Shown: positions 1 to 9,514, counted from the stretch's first letter. The stretch: 64,000 bases of DNA from Clostridium algidicarnis DSM 15099 (GCF_002934235.1 NZ_PTIS01000002.1:124001-188000), one strand, 5' to 3'. A program made the numbers and translations. The notes: a model not told the origin generated them from the letters alone.

Positions 1-401
1 ATTACTCTACTAGGGAAAATCTTATGCTAGCATCTACACTTGGAGGCATGGTAATAGCTCAAACAGGTACTTCATTACCACATGGCATGGGCTATCCACT
101 GACATATTTTAAAAATGTACCTCATGGAAAAGCAAATGCTTTATTGTATGGAGAATACTTAAATGTTTTTAAAGATAAAACTAGAGTAAATAAGGTTTTA
201 AGTTTTTTAAATTTAAAAGACATAGAAGAGCTTAGTAGCATAATATCTAAATTAATGGATACTACCTTAGATATAACTGAAAAAGAGATACAGGTATATG
301 CAAAAATAATGTGTAGTAATGAAGCTAAGTTAAAAAATCATCCAGAAAAGGTAGGCTATGATGAAATATATAACATATATATGAATAGTCTAATCAAGTG
401 A
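1..401 (+). CDS. Iron-containing alcohol dehydrogenase family protein, C-terminal part (5' end outside window)
   Basis: The reading frame is open from base 3 to the stop at 401, giving about 132 residues, so the N-terminal nucleotide-binding half lies outside the window. The visible part carries two histidines in the pattern LPHGMGY...VPHGKANA, 14 residues apart. In the iron-dependent alcohol dehydrogenase family these are two of the four metal ligands (FucO-type H263 and H277). Family members reduce aldehydes or oxidise alcohols with NAD(P)H; the substrate cannot be told from this fragment. The internal ATG at 24 is not the true start. The gene ends 38 nt before the TPP riboswitch of the next unit and I see no clear terminator between them. 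Confidence 0.85.
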   Translation, partial: YSTRENLMLASTLGGMVIAQTGTSLPHGMGYPLTYFKNVPHGKANALLYGEYLNVFKDKTRVNKVLSFLNLKDIEELSSIISKLMDTTLDITEKEIQVYAKIMCSNEAKLKNHPEKVGYDEIYNIYMNSLIK

Positions 402-438
402 TTAGATAAAAGGGTAAGTTTTTTAATAGAATAATATA

Positions 439-531
439 ACACAGGGGAGCTAGATAACCACTGGCTGAGAGTAAGAATGACTATTCTTAGACCCAAAACC
501 TGAACTGGATAATGCCAGCGTAGGAAGTGTA
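439..531 (+). promoter_or_regulatory. TPP (THI-box) riboswitch
   Basis: The thi-box landmarks occur in the right order. GGGGAGC at 444-450 is the start of P1/P2, CTGGCTGAGA at 461-470 is the pyrimidine-sensing loop, GACCC follows around 489-494, and the core CCTGAACTGGATAATGCCAG spans roughly 499-518 before GCGTAGGAAGTG. These match the conserved TPP aptamer. It precedes an intrinsic terminator and thiW, so high thiamine pyrophosphate should stop transcription into the transporter gene. Confidence 0.95.
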
Positions 532-555
532 CTATAGTAATATTACAAGATATAT

Positions 556-592
556 AGCACAGGCCGTACTGGTCTGTGCTTTATTATATTTT
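556..592 (+). terminator. Intrinsic terminator, expression platform of the TPP riboswitch
   Basis: AGCACAGGCC and GGTCTGTGCT (556-565 and 571-580) form a 10-bp stem with one G-U pair and a 5-nt loop, followed by a T-rich tract. It lies between the aptamer and thiW, as expected for a transcription-attenuation riboswitch. Confidence 0.85.
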
Positions 593-616
593 AATAAAGG
601 GAAGAGGGGGATATAA

Positions 617-1111
617 ATGAAAATTAAAAATATGACAATTTCAGCTATGTTTGTAGCAATTGGAGTGCTAGGAAGCCAAATTATATACATTCCAATAGGC
701 GCTTCAAAATGTTTTCCAGTTCAACATACCATAAATATAATTTCAGCTATTAGTTTAGGTCCTGTGTATTCTGTTGGAATAGCCTTCTCAATATCACTAC
801 TTAGAAATGTTCTAGGCACAGGATCTTTGTTGGCATTTCCAGGTAGTATGATAGGGGCATTGATTGCTGGATTGTTATTTAGAATTACTTCAAAAAAAGA
901 AATGGCTATTTTAGGTGAGGTATTTGGTACAGGCATACTAGGGGGGATTATGGCTTTTCCTATAGCAAAATTTATATTAGGTAAGGATGTGGCAGCATTA
1001 TTTTACGTAGTTCCATTTTTAATAAGCACCATAGGAGGTAGTGGTATAGCTTATGCAATGCTAAAGGTTTTAGATTTAGGTAAGATAAGCAAAAAGATTT
1101 CACAAAAGTGA
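617..1111 (+). CDS. thiW: Thiamine-related ECF transporter S component ThiW
   Basis: A 164-residue, very hydrophobic protein with about five to six membrane segments. The block FPVQHTINIISAISLGP followed by SLLRNVLGTGSLLAFPGSM is characteristic of the ThiW family. These are substrate-binding S components of energy-coupling-factor importers, thought to take up a thiamine precursor such as the thiazole moiety. The TPP riboswitch immediately upstream independently supports a thiamine role. The start ATG at 617 follows GAAGAGGGGGAT. No ECF energising module (EcfA/A'/T) is in the window, so it presumably shares one encoded elsewhere. It is a monocistronic unit: the following 200 bp carry no convincing gene before the next promoterless-looking start at 1312. 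Confidence 0.9.
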   Translation: MKIKNMTISAMFVAIGVLGSQIIYIPIGASKCFPVQHTINIISAISLGPVYSVGIAFSISLLRNVLGTGSLLAFPGSMIGALIAGLLFRITSKKEMAILGEVFGTGILGGIMAFPIAKFILGKDVAALFYVVPFLISTIGGSGIAYAMLKVLDLGKISKKISQK

Positions 1112-1311
1112 AATACAGGGTTAATTTTAATAAATAAAAGCGGTGGTTATGTGATAAATATACTTAAAAATAAGATAAAGCATCGAAAAATATTAAAAAA
1201 GGTTAAAATATGTACTAAGAAAGATAGATATATACTTTACCTTATAACTATTTTAGAGTAAAATTACAATAACAATTAGTTTTCAAAAATAGATAGATAG
1301 AGGTGATATAA

Positions 1312-2328
1312 GTGAAGACCTTTGAGAGTTACAAATTAAAGGATATAGAATTTAAAAATAGGATAGTCTTACCACCTATGTGTATGTATAGTGCAGATGA
1401 AAACGGTATGGCTAAGATGTTTCATTTTGTACACTACACAGAAAGAGCTATCGGAGGAGCTGGACTTATAATTTTAGAAGCCACAGCAATTGCACCTAAT
1501 GGAAGAATATCAGATAATGACCTTGGCATATGGGATGATAGTCATATAGAGGGACTTAAAACCATCGCAATGTCAGTAAAAGATAATGGTTCAAAGGTGG
1601 CTATACAGCTAGCTCATGCAGGAAGAAAATGTGAAGCAAAAGCTGACTTTATAGTAGCACCTAGTGATATTTCCTTTAGTGAAAAATATAGACAACCAAA
1701 AGCCTTATCAAAAGAAGAAATAAAAGAAATAATTAAAGGATTTAAAGATGCTGCTTCTAGAGCAGATAAAGCTGAATTTGATATGATAGAAATTCACGGA
1801 GCACATGGATACTTAATAAATGAATTTTTATCACCATTAGCTAATAAAAGAGAAGATGAGTATGGAGGGAGTACTGAAAATAGAGTTAGATTTTTAAATG
1901 AAATATTAGATGAAATAAAAAAGGTATGGCCTTCAAGTAAACCTATAGGTCTTAGAGTTTCAGCATCTGATTATGCAGAGGGTGGAATAGATATAGATGA
2001 AATGATAAAAATAGTTAACCTTATAAAAGATAAGGTAGATATAATTCATGTAAGTTCAGGGGCTGTAGTAAACACAAGAATAAAGACTTACCCTGGATAC
2101 CAAGTGAAATTTGCAGAAGAGATAAAGAATAACTGCAAAATACCAACAATTGCAGTTGGACTTATAGATAAGTTTGATATGGTTGAAGAAATACTCCAAA
2201 ATGAAAGAGCTGACATGGTAGCACTAGGAAGAGAACTACTTAGAAATCCTTACTGGACCCTTCAAGAGGCAAAAAAGAATGGCATAGAATTAGAATTCCC
2301 AAAACAATATGAAAGATCTTTTAAATAA
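1312..2328 (+). CDS. namA: NADPH dehydrogenase / old yellow enzyme (NamA/YqjM-like)
   Basis: A 338-residue FMN-dependent TIM-barrel reductase. The start is GTG 1312, preceded by AGAGGTGATATAA. The N-terminal PPMCMYSADENG contains Cys24 and Tyr26, matching the redox-tuning Cys26 and substrate-binding Tyr28 of B. subtilis YqjM. The HGAHGYLINEFLSP block carries the HxxH substrate-anchoring pair. AHAGRK and RVSASDY are further subfamily signatures. The enzyme reduces activated C=C bonds (enones, possibly nitro compounds) with NADPH in the cytoplasm and is usually linked to electrophile detoxification. It stands alone, with an intrinsic terminator 55 nt downstream. Confidence 0.9.
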   Translation: MKTFESYKLKDIEFKNRIVLPPMCMYSADENGMAKMFHFVHYTERAIGGAGLIILEATAIAPNGRISDNDLGIWDDSHIEGLKTIAMSVKDNGSKVAIQLAHAGRKCEAKADFIVAPSDISFSEKYRQPKALSKEEIKEIIKGFKDAASRADKAEFDMIEIHGAHGYLINEFLSPLANKREDEYGGSTENRVRFLNEILDEIKKVWPSSKPIGLRVSASDYAEGGIDIDEMIKIVNLIKDKVDIIHVSSGAVVNTRIKTYPGYQVKFAEEIKNNCKIPTIAVGLIDKFDMVEEILQNERADMVALGRELLRNPYWTLQEAKKNGIELEFPKQYERSFK

Positions 2329-2382
2329 CATATAATATATAATAGTAAAATTAAATAAAACAAATATTTAGCCTGAGAATTT

Positions 2383-2429
2383 GAGAAGGTGTACTTGAAA
2401 TATAAATCAAGGCACCTTCTCGTCTTTTT
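2383..2429 (+). terminator. Intrinsic terminator after namA
   Basis: GAGAAGGTG (2383-2391) pairs perfectly with CACCTTCTC (2413-2421) and is followed by GTCTTTTTA. The 21-nt loop is somewhat long. Confidence 0.8.
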
Positions 2430-2453
2430 ATATTTTACAAAGGAGTGAACGCA

Positions 2454-3902
2454 ATGTATGATGTAACCATTATTGGAGCAGGAGTTGTAGGATCTGCTAT
2501 AGCAAGGGAACTTTCAAAATATAATCTAAAAACTTGTCTTATAGAAAAAGAGGACGATGTTACAACAGGAGCATCTAAGGCAAATAGTGGGATAGTCCAT
2601 GGAGGATATTCAGCAAAATATGGAACATTAAAGGGAGAACTTTGTGCTAAGGGAAATAGTATGTATAAGGAATTAGAGGAGCAGCTACACTTTGGATATA
2701 AGAAAACAGGAGCCTTAGTTATAGGGTTTGATAAAGAGGATGAGAAAAGAATCAGAGGTCTTTATGATAATGGAATCAAAATAGGCTGTGATGATTTAGA
2801 AATTATTTATAAGGATAGAATAAAAGAAATAGAACCACATATTAATGAAGAAGTTTATGTAGCTTTGTATGCAAAAAGCGTAGGAGTTACATCCCCTTAT
2901 GAATTTACCATTGCCCTTGCAGAAAATGCTATAAAAAATGGCGTAGAATTAAAACTTGAAACCTTAGTAAAATCTATAGAGAAAAAAGAGGAAAGGTTTA
3001 TAATAAAAACAAACAAAGAGGATATAGAAAGCAGATATGTAATAAATGCTGCAGGGGTTTACAGCGACAAAATTGCTAACATGGTAGGGCTTTATGATTT
3101 TAAAATATTACCAAGAAGAGGACAGTATATACTATTAGGTAAAGATCAAGGAAAGCTTATAAGTACAGTAATATTTCAAGTTCCTACAGAAAAAGGAAAA
3201 GGTATACTTGTAACTACCACTTATCATGGTAATTTGATGATAGGACCTAATGCAGAAGAAGTAGACGATAAGTTGGATGTAGCAACAGATATAGAAACTT
3301 TAAACAAAGTTTTAGATACTGCAAGAATGTCTATTCCAGATTTTGATGTAAAAAAGGCTCTTACAACCTTTTCAGGTATAAGAGCTATAAGTAGCACTGG
3401 AGATTTTATAATAGAAGAAAGTAAGGTTAAAGGTTTTATAAATGTAGCGGGGATAGACTCGCCAGGCCTTACATCTTCTCCAGCTATTGCAAAGAAGGTA
3501 AGTGATATATTAAAGGAATCAGGGCTTGTTTTAAATGAAAATGAGAAATTTGATCCTTATAGAAAACCTATTTTTAAAGCAAAAGATATGAATAACAATT
3601 TAGGATTAAAGATAGATGATAAGAATCCAGATAAAAATATAATATGTAGATGTGAGACTGTTACAGAGTCAGAGATTGTGGACGCTCTTCACAGAGGAAT
3701 ACCTATAAAATCTACAGATGCTGTAAAAAGAAGAACAAGAGCAGGTATGGGAACATGTCAAGGGAACTTTTGCCAAAAACGAGTTAAGGCAATAATTGCA
3801 AGAGAACTAGGATTATCTGTAGAAGATATAACTGTTAGAGGTGATACATCTACAGAAAAGTTGCAAAGGGTAAATATAAATTTAGTAAGAAAACTAAAAT
3901 AA
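2454..3902 (+). CDS. FAD-dependent oxidoreductase with C-terminal BFD-type [2Fe-2S] domain (GlpA/LhgO-like)
   Basis: A 482-residue protein. I place the start at ATG 2454, which sits 8 nt after AGGAG (2441-2445); a GTG at 2445 overlaps that site. The N-terminus IIGAGVVGSAIARELSKY is a dinucleotide-binding GxGxxG motif, followed by a DAO-type FAD domain that continues to about residue 370. The C-terminal 90 residues hold four cysteines (CRC near 400, then CQGNFC near 445), matching the bacterioferritin-associated-ferredoxin-like [2Fe-2S] fold. This architecture occurs in glycerol-3-phosphate dehydrogenase-like and L-2-hydroxyglutarate oxidase-like proteins of clostridia. The substrate is not certain; glycerol-3-phosphate or a 2-hydroxy acid is likely. 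No glp genes adjoin it. Confidence 0.85.
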   Translation: MYDVTIIGAGVVGSAIARELSKYNLKTCLIEKEDDVTTGASKANSGIVHGGYSAKYGTLKGELCAKGNSMYKELEEQLHFGYKKTGALVIGFDKEDEKRIRGLYDNGIKIGCDDLEIIYKDRIKEIEPHINEEVYVALYAKSVGVTSPYEFTIALAENAIKNGVELKLETLVKSIEKKEERFIIKTNKEDIESRYVINAAGVYSDKIANMVGLYDFKILPRRGQYILLGKDQGKLISTVIFQVPTEKGKGILVTTTYHGNLMIGPNAEEVDDKLDVATDIETLNKVLDTARMSIPDFDVKKALTTFSGIRAISSTGDFIIEESKVKGFINVAGIDSPGLTSSPAIAKKVSDILKESGLVLNENEKFDPYRKPIFKAKDMNNNLGLKIDDKNPDKNIICRCETVTESEIVDALHRGIPIKSTDAVKRRTRAGMGTCQGNFCQKRVKAIIARELGLSVEDITVRGDTSTEKLQRVNINLVRKLK

Positions 3903-3935
3903 TAAGATTAAAGTAAGATTAAAGTAAGATTAAAG
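3903..3935 (+). repeat. Three perfect tandem copies of an 11-bp unit
   Basis: TAAGATTAAAG is repeated three times head to tail (3903-3913, 3914-3924, 3925-3935) immediately after the stop codon of the oxidoreductase gene and just before its terminator. I know of no function; strand slippage could explain it. Confidence 0.9.
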
Positions 3936-3941
3936 ATAGAA

Positions 3942-3979
3942 AGAGCTATATAAAGAATTGCTTTTATAGCTCTTTTTTT
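3942..3979 (+). terminator. Intrinsic terminator
   Basis: AGAGCTATA (3942-3950) pairs with TATAGCTCT (3965-3973), followed by seven Ts. It ends the FAD oxidoreductase transcript. Confidence 0.9.
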
Positions 3980-4148
3980 GCATAATAGAATGTAAGACTA
4001 TTATATATTTAAAGATTATATAAAATAGTTGCCTCAATTTGAATTTAATTAATATTAAAAAAGGCGCTATTGTAAAATTAAGATTTTTATAAGATAATAT
4101 AAGTAGTTTTGTCACAATATATAAAATATAATTTTAGGGAGAATAATA

Positions 4149-5105
4149 ATGCCAAAAAAGATTAAAAGATTTATTACATCACTTATATTAATAATACTTG
4201 CCCTTGCTTTGGCTTATATCTTATATGTAAGAAATTATAATATGAAATATAAGGATATAAACCTAAAAGATTTTAAGGCTATAGAATACATAAAGGTGGC
4301 AGATGAAGCAAGCAAAGGGAAATTACAAGTGAACTGGAAACAAGTAGCAGCAATTGAAGGGGTAATATATAAAAATGATTTTACTTTATCAAGCGATATG
4401 ACCAAACTTGAACTATCAAACAAATTTTTAGAACAAAACCAAGGACAGTTTAAAGTTAAAGAGAGTGCTTATAGACTACTTAGCATGGATGAAGTTATGA
4501 CAGAACTTGGGTTTAAATCTAAAGAAAGAGAAAGAGCTAATAAATATTTAGAGGATTTGGCTTATAAAGGAACCTTAAAAGAAGAACTTTCAAAGGATAG
4601 TATTCAAACAGAATTCATTAATAGCATTAAAGATGAGGCTATGAATGGATATGTTAAATATGGTATATTTCCATCAGTAACAATTGCCCAAGCTATATTA
4701 GAATCAGGGTGGGGAGAATCAGAACTTACTGTAAAGGCTAATAATCTTTTTGGAATTAAGGCGGATTCAAGTTGGAAAGGTGAAAAGATTTCAATGAAGA
4801 CCTCAGAATATAATAATGAAATGATAACGGATAATTTTAGAGTATATGATAATAAAAATGACTCGATAAATGATCACAGAGAATTTTTATATAAAAATCC
4901 AAGATATAAAGGTTCAGGAGTTTTTAATTGCACACATTATATAGAACAAGTACAAGCTATAGAAAAGGGTGGTTACAGTACTGCTGAAAACCACAAGGGT
5001 GAAAAAATATATTCAGAACTTTTAACAACTGTTATAAGAGATTATAATTTACAATTAGTAGATTATGAAGTAGAGATGAATTATTTAACAGGAAAAATAA
5101 AATAG
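4149..5105 (+). CDS. Membrane-anchored N-acetylglucosaminidase (GH73, FlgJ/Bax-like)
   Basis: A 318-residue protein that starts at ATG 4149 after AGGGAGAATAATA. One uncleaved-looking transmembrane helix (about residues 8-27) anchors it with the rest outside. The C-terminal half from about residue 150 matches the glucosaminidase domain. TIAQAILESGWGES contains the expected catalytic Glu (E185), and NNLFGIKA follows, both hallmarks of GH73 enzymes that cut the glycan strands of peptidoglycan. The middle segment (30-140) is unassigned. It probably acts in wall remodelling. It is monocistronic and a hairpin follows at 5171. Confidence 0.88.
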   Translation: MPKKIKRFITSLILIILALALAYILYVRNYNMKYKDINLKDFKAIEYIKVADEASKGKLQVNWKQVAAIEGVIYKNDFTLSSDMTKLELSNKFLEQNQGQFKVKESAYRLLSMDEVMTELGFKSKERERANKYLEDLAYKGTLKEELSKDSIQTEFINSIKDEAMNGYVKYGIFPSVTIAQAILESGWGESELTVKANNLFGIKADSSWKGEKISMKTSEYNNEMITDNFRVYDNKNDSINDHREFLYKNPRYKGSGVFNCTHYIEQVQAIEKGGYSTAENHKGEKIYSELLTTVIRDYNLQLVDYEVEMNYLTGKIK

Positions 5106-5170
5106 TTTATTAATTTTACTTATAAGTATTAAATTTATGTTAATTGCTATTTTAATTAGTGAAACTACAA

Positions 5171-5198
5171 GTATCATGATATAATTATATCGTGATAC
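5171..5198 (+). terminator. Near-perfect palindrome, possible terminator or operator
   Basis: A 28-nt near-palindrome beginning GTATCATGATATAA and ending TTATATCGTGATAC, followed by TCTTTATTT. It lies 65 nt after the glucosaminidase gene and directly before the Shine-Dalgarno of the DUF3006 gene. It could terminate the first transcript weakly, or act as an operator or 5' hairpin for the lepB-ftsH unit. Confidence 0.5.
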
Positions 5199-5219
5199 TC
5201 TTTATTTGGAGGTATAGTA

Positions 5220-5459
5220 ATGGAATTCAAATTAGGTTCAAACAATTTTATAGTAGATCGAATAGAAAGTAATTTAGTTGTATTAGAGGATTATAATGGG
5301 GATATATTAAATGTATCTTTAAAGTTGTTTAAAGGACATATTAATGAAGGGGATATTATAACCCTAAAAGGAGAAACCTATTTTAAAGACTCTACGCTTA
5401 CTAAAAAGAGAAAAGATTATATTAATAATTTAATGAAAGGCATGTGGATAGATGAATAA
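5220..5459 (+). CDS. DUF3006 family small protein
   Basis: A 79-residue protein with the DUF3006 pattern: FIVDRIES near the N-terminus, VLEDYNGDILNV in the middle and a lysine-rich C-terminus. The family is small, probably beta-rich, and often linked to secreted or envelope enzymes in Firmicutes; its function is unknown. The start ATG 5220 follows TTTGGAGGTATAGTA. Its last 8 bases overlap the start of lepB, so the two are translationally coupled and probably co-expressed. Confidence 0.8.
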   Translation: MEFKLGSNNFIVDRIESNLVVLEDYNGDILNVSLKLFKGHINEGDIITLKGETYFKDSTLTKKRKDYINNLMKGMWIDE

Positions 5460-6021
5460 TGATTTCACAGAAGGATATGAAGAAATTAAGAATCCAAAGT
5501 CTGACAACAATAAATTTATGAAGATTTTTACAGAATGGATATTACCTATATTATTAGCATTAGTAATAGCAGGACTTATAAATAAATTTTTAGTGTTTAA
5601 AGTACTTATACCATCTGAATCTATGCTTCCTACTCTTAAAGTAGGAGATCAGCTATTTGTCACCAAGATATATAATACAGAAAAAATAGAAAGAGGAGAT
5701 ATAGTTGTATTTTATTCTAATGAGCTTGGAGATCTTTTAATCAAAAGAGTAATTGGATTACCAGGGGATGAAATAAATATAGATGATACAGGAAGCGTTT
5801 TAGTTAATGGTAGTAAAATTGAAGAAACTTATGTTAAACACCCAGATGGCCATAGTGGTAATTTTAATGTTCCAAATGATAAATTCCTCTTTTTAGGGGA
5901 TAATAGGGCCAATTCAAAAGATAGTAGACTTTGGAAGGATCCTTATATAGATAAATCCGAGATAAAGGGAAAGGCACAAGTTAGGGTATACCCTTTTGAT
6001 CGAGTTGGAATGGTTAGATAG
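5452..6021 (+). CDS. lepB: Signal peptidase I
   Basis: A 189-residue type I signal peptidase. One transmembrane helix (about residues 24-47) is followed by PSESMLPTL, whose Ser57 is the nucleophile. IKRVIGLPGDEI holds the general-base Lys98, and FLGDNRANSKDSR is conserved box E. Together these give the Ser-Lys dyad that cleaves signal peptides on the outer face of the membrane. The start overlaps the end of the DUF3006 gene (ATG 5452, partner stop 5459). Length and architecture are those of Gram-positive SipS-like enzymes. It is likely the second gene of a co-transcribed group with pepV and ftsH. Confidence 0.95.
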   Translation: MNNDFTEGYEEIKNPKSDNNKFMKIFTEWILPILLALVIAGLINKFLVFKVLIPSESMLPTLKVGDQLFVTKIYNTEKIERGDIVVFYSNELGDLLIKRVIGLPGDEINIDDTGSVLVNGSKIEETYVKHPDGHSGNFNVPNDKFLFLGDNRANSKDSRLWKDPYIDKSEIKGKAQVRVYPFDRVGMVR

Positions 6022-6066
6022 ATGTAACTGTTGATTTAAAACTAATTTAAGGGGGATTTGATTATT

Positions 6067-7455
6067 ATGATATCCAAAAAAATAGATGAATTAAAAGAGG
6101 AACTTATACAATCCACAAGAGATATCTTGATGATAAAAAGCGTTGAAGGAGAGCCAACTAAAAATGCTCCACTAGGTAAAGGTGTATCTGAGGCCTTAGA
6201 CAAGGCACTAGATATATGTGATAAATTAGGATTTAAAACTGTAAATATGGATGGATATGTAGGTTATGCAGAGTATGGTGAAGGTGAAGAATATATAGGC
6301 ATTTTAGGACATTTAGATGTGGTTCCAGAGGGCGATGGATGGAAGTATCCACCTTATGCGGCAGAGATTCATGATGGAAAAATATATGCAAGAGGAGCTC
6401 TAGATGATAAAGGTCCGATAATGGCAGCTTTGTATGGTCTAAAGGCGGTTAAGGAGAGTAACTTATCCTTAACTAAAAAGGTGCGTATTATATTTGGAAC
6501 TAATGAAGAAACAGGATCTAAAGATATGGATTATTATATGAAGTATGAAAAGCCACCTATAGCTGGATTTACTCCAGATGCAGAATATCCTATTATTTAT
6601 GCGGAAAAAGGTGCCACAATATTTGATATTGTAAAAGAAATAGATGTATTAGAAGATGAAAGTATTAAGATAAACTATATAAAAGGTGGAAACAGAGCTA
6701 ATATGGTGCCAGATTATTGTGAAGCATCTATATCAGGACTTTCTTATGAATGGTTAACATCTCATATAGAAAAGTTTAACCAAAAAGAAGGACTTAAGGT
6801 ATTATTAGAACAAGAAAATGAAAATATAATAATTAAGACTTATGGGGTTTCAGCTCATGGAAGTACACCAGAACGAGGCAAAAATGCAATAATGTTTATG
6901 ATGGATATCTTAAGCAATATTGATATTTCAAATAATTCTTTAAAGAAATTTATAAGTTTTGTTAATAAAAATATAAGTTATGATGTTTATGGAAGAAATT
7001 TTGGAGTATACTTAGAAGACAAAGCCTCAGGAAAATTATCTTTTAATGTAGGGGTTATAAATTATAACGAAGGAAAGATTATCATGACCTTAAATCTAAG
7101 ATATCCTGTAACCTTTAAGCTAGAAGATATGATGGAACCTTTTAAAAAGACTTTAATGGGAACTGGTATTGAAATTGAAAACTTTGAGGAAGATAAGCCA
7201 TTATATTTTCCACCAGAACATGAATTAATAAAAACATTACAAAAGGTCTATAAAGAGCAAACAGGTGATGAACCAAAATTATTAGCTATAGGTGGAGGAA
7301 CTTATGCAAAAGAAATACCTAATATAGTTGCATTCGGACCAATTTTCCCAGGGAAACCTGATTTAGATCATCAACCTAATGAATATATAGAAATTGATGA
7401 TTTAATACTAAATGCAAAGATATATGGTAATGCCATATATGAATTAGCGAAATAG
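6067..7455 (+). CDS. pepV: Dipeptidase PepV (M20 family, Sapep)
   Basis: A 462-residue zinc dipeptidase. A TTG at 6058 opens the frame, but ATG 6067 is better placed after AAGGGGGAT. Motifs are GHLDVVPEGDGWKYPP (metal His/Asp), ARGALDDKGPIMAALYG (bridging Asp) and FGTNEETGSKDMDYY (catalytic Glu and metal Glu), in the order of the PepV/Sapep branch of M20. A lid domain lies in the middle (about 180-340). It cleaves a wide range of dipeptides in the cytoplasm. It lies 45 nt after lepB and 62 nt before ftsH on the same strand. Confidence 0.92.
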   Translation: MISKKIDELKEELIQSTRDILMIKSVEGEPTKNAPLGKGVSEALDKALDICDKLGFKTVNMDGYVGYAEYGEGEEYIGILGHLDVVPEGDGWKYPPYAAEIHDGKIYARGALDDKGPIMAALYGLKAVKESNLSLTKKVRIIFGTNEETGSKDMDYYMKYEKPPIAGFTPDAEYPIIYAEKGATIFDIVKEIDVLEDESIKINYIKGGNRANMVPDYCEASISGLSYEWLTSHIEKFNQKEGLKVLLEQENENIIIKTYGVSAHGSTPERGKNAIMFMMDILSNIDISNNSLKKFISFVNKNISYDVYGRNFGVYLEDKASGKLSFNVGVINYNEGKIIMTLNLRYPVTFKLEDMMEPFKKTLMGTGIEIENFEEDKPLYFPPEHELIKTLQKVYKEQTGDEPKLLAIGGGTYAKEIPNIVAFGPIFPGKPDLDHQPNEYIEIDDLILNAKIYGNAIYELAK

Positions 7456-7517
7456 ACATTAGAAAGGATGTGTAACAACTTTATTTTAAAATTTAGTTAA
7501 TTTTAAGGTAGGGCAAT

Positions 7518-9383
7518 ATGATGTTTAATGATAAAAAATTTAAATACAGGATGGTTTATTTTGTAGGCGTAATACTAGCCATATTTGCAGCAAACTATTT
7601 TGCTACAAACATGGGTACAAAAGAAATACCTTACAATCAATTTTTAACTTTAGTCCAAGAAGGAAACGTAGAAAAAGTAGTTATTCAAAGAGATAAAATT
7701 GTTATAAAAGCTAAAGAAGGTACTGAATTTGCTGAAAAAGCTTTATATACAGGAAATCTTAGAGATCCGAGTCTTATAGAGGTATTAACTAATGCTAACG
7801 TAGAATTTAATGCTGATGTTCCAAATAATAGTCCTATCCTAAATTCTATATTATCTATGATTCTTCCTTTAATTATATTTTTTATGATAGGAAGACTTCT
7901 TTTTGGTAAAATAGATAAAAAAATGGGCGGCGGGGTTATGTCCTTTGGAAAGAACACTGCTAAACTTTATGCTGAAAATGAAACAGGAAAGACTTTTAAG
8001 GATGTTGCAGGTCAAGAAGAAGCAAAGGAATCTTTAGTTGAAATTGTAGATTTCCTTCATAAACCTGAAAGATATGCAGAAATTGGAGCTAGACTACCTA
8101 AGGGCGCTCTACTTGTGGGACCTCCAGGTACAGGTAAAACATTACTAGCAAAGGCTGTAGCAGGAGAAGCTAAAGTTCCATTTTTCTCATTATCAGGTTC
8201 TGATTTTGTTGAAATGTTCGTGGGAATGGGAGCTTCAAGAGTAAGAGATTTATTTAAGCAAGCAGAAGAAAAGGCTCCATGCATAGTATTTATTGATGAA
8301 ATAGATGCCATAGGAAAAAGTAGAGATACATCGATGCAAGGTGGTAATGATGAAAGAGAACAAACTTTGAATCAATTACTTTCAGAAATGGATGGTTTTG
8401 ACTCATCTAAAGGAGTCGTAATATTAGCTGCAACTAATAGACCGGAAGTATTAGATAAAGCACTTTTAAGACCAGGTAGATTTGATAGAAGAGTAATTGT
8501 GGATAGACCAGATCTTAAAGGTAGAGAAGCTATCTTAAAGGTACATTCAAAAGATGTTAAGCTTGGAGACGATGTAGATCTTTTATCTTTGGCAAAATCT
8601 ACTCCAGGAGCTGTTGGTGCGGATCTTGCTAATATGGTAAATGAAGCCGCTTTAGGAGCTGTAAAAAATAATAGAAAAGTTGTAACTCAAGAAGATTTAG
8701 AAGAAGCTGTTGAAGTTGTAATAGCTGGTAAAGAGAAAAAGGACAGAATTATGTCTTCTAAAGAAAAGAGAATAGTAGCCTTCCATGAAGTAGGTCATGC
8801 TCTTGTAGCTGCTACATTGGAAAATGCTGATCCAGTTCATAAGATAACCATAGTTCCAAGAACCATGGGAGCTCTTGGATATACTATGCAATTACCAGCA
8901 GAAGAAAAATATTTAGTATCTAAAGAAGAGATGATGGATCAAATAAAAGTTATGTCAGGTGGAAGAGCAGCGGAAGAAGTTGAATTTAATAGTATATCAA
9001 CTGGAGCATCTAATGATATTGAAAGAGCAACTCAAACGGCTAGAAGTATGGTAACAATGTATGGTATGACAGACAAGTTTGATATGATGGCACTTGAATC
9101 TATGAGCAACAGATATTTAGATGGAAGACCAGTCCAAAATTGTAGTGCGGAAACTGCAGCACTTATAGATGCAGAAACTTTAAATATAATAAAGGAATGT
9201 CACAAAGGTGCTATTGACTTATTAAAGGAAAGTAAAGATCTTCTAATAGAAATATCAGAAACTCTTATTGAAAAAGAAACACTTTCCGGTGATGAATTTA
9301 TGAGTATAATAAATGCATATAGAGATAGAAATAATCTTCCAAGGATTGAAAGCAAAATTAATATTGAAACTAAGGAAGATTAA
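7518..9383 (+). CDS. ftsH: ATP-dependent zinc metalloprotease FtsH
   Basis: A 621-residue membrane AAA+ protease. Two N-terminal transmembrane helices (about 9-28 and 108-130) flank a short extracytoplasmic domain. The AAA module has Walker A GPPGTGKT (201-208), Walker [12 protein letters not shown], and the SRH ending [13 protein letters not shown]. The M41 protease domain has the zinc motif HEVGH (423-427). It degrades membrane and short-lived regulatory proteins. ATG 7518 and ATG 7521 are both possible; the difference is one residue. The tail ends after a typical NLPRIE segment. The next feature is a long inverted repeat rather than a classic terminator. Confidence 0.97.
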   Translation: MMFNDKKFKYRMVYFVGVILAIFAANYFATNMGTKEIPYNQFLTLVQEGNVEKVVIQRDKIVIKAKEGTEFAEKALYTGNLRDPSLIEVLTNANVEFNADVPNNSPILNSILSMILPLIIFFMIGRLLFGKIDKKMGGGVMSFGKNTAKLYAENETGKTFKDVAGQEEAKESLVEIVDFLHKPERYAEIGARLPKGALLVGPPGTGKTLLAKAVAGEAKVPFFSLSGSDFVEMFVGMGASRVRDLFKQAEEKAPCIVFIDEIDAIGKSRDTSMQGGNDEREQTLNQLLSEMDGFDSSKGVVILAATNRPEVLDKALLRPGRFDRRVIVDRPDLKGREAILKVHSKDVKLGDDVDLLSLAKSTPGAVGADLANMVNEAALGAVKNNRKVVTQEDLEEAVEVVIAGKEKKDRIMSSKEKRIVAFHEVGHALVAATLENADPVHKITIVPRTMGALGYTMQLPAEEKYLVSKEEMMDQIKVMSGGRAAEEVEFNSISTGASNDIERATQTARSMVTMYGMTDKFDMMALESMSNRYLDGRPVQNCSAETAALIDAETLNIIKECHKGAIDLLKESKDLLIEISETLIEKETLSGDEFMSIINAYRDRNNLPRIESKINIETKED

Positions 9384-9437
9384 TATAAATATAAATTAAA
9401 ATCCTTGGCACTATAGAAGATATAAATTGCTAGTAGA

Positions 9438-9514
9438 TTTTAAAATGGTTATAAGGAGCACTTCTTTAGGATATCCTAAAGCTAAGTGCTCTGTCTATTT
9501 TGTAACCTTTTAAA
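9438..9514. repeat. Long imperfect inverted repeat between ftsH and helD
   Basis: The core GGATATCC (9469-9476) is flanked by CTTTA/TAAAG, then GAGCACTT/AAGTGCTC, and after a small asymmetric bulge by outer arms of the type TTTAAAATGGTTAT/TGTAACCTTTTAAA. The whole folds into a hairpin of about 77 nt. No good T-run follows, so it may be a weak terminator, an mRNA-stability hairpin, or a small dispersed repeat. Confidence 0.7.

Noticed and set aside
1151-1261. GTG-initiated 36-codon frame between thiW and namA
   Set aside because: The site before the GTG is weak, the peptide is a low-complexity basic sequence, and I see no terminator or conserved feature. Most likely chance in AT-rich DNA.
3930-4115. 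61-codon minus-strand frame between the FAD oxidoreductase and glucosaminidase genes
   Set aside because: It runs through the terminator of the upstream gene, has no good ribosome binding site and reads as a hydrophobic low-complexity peptide.
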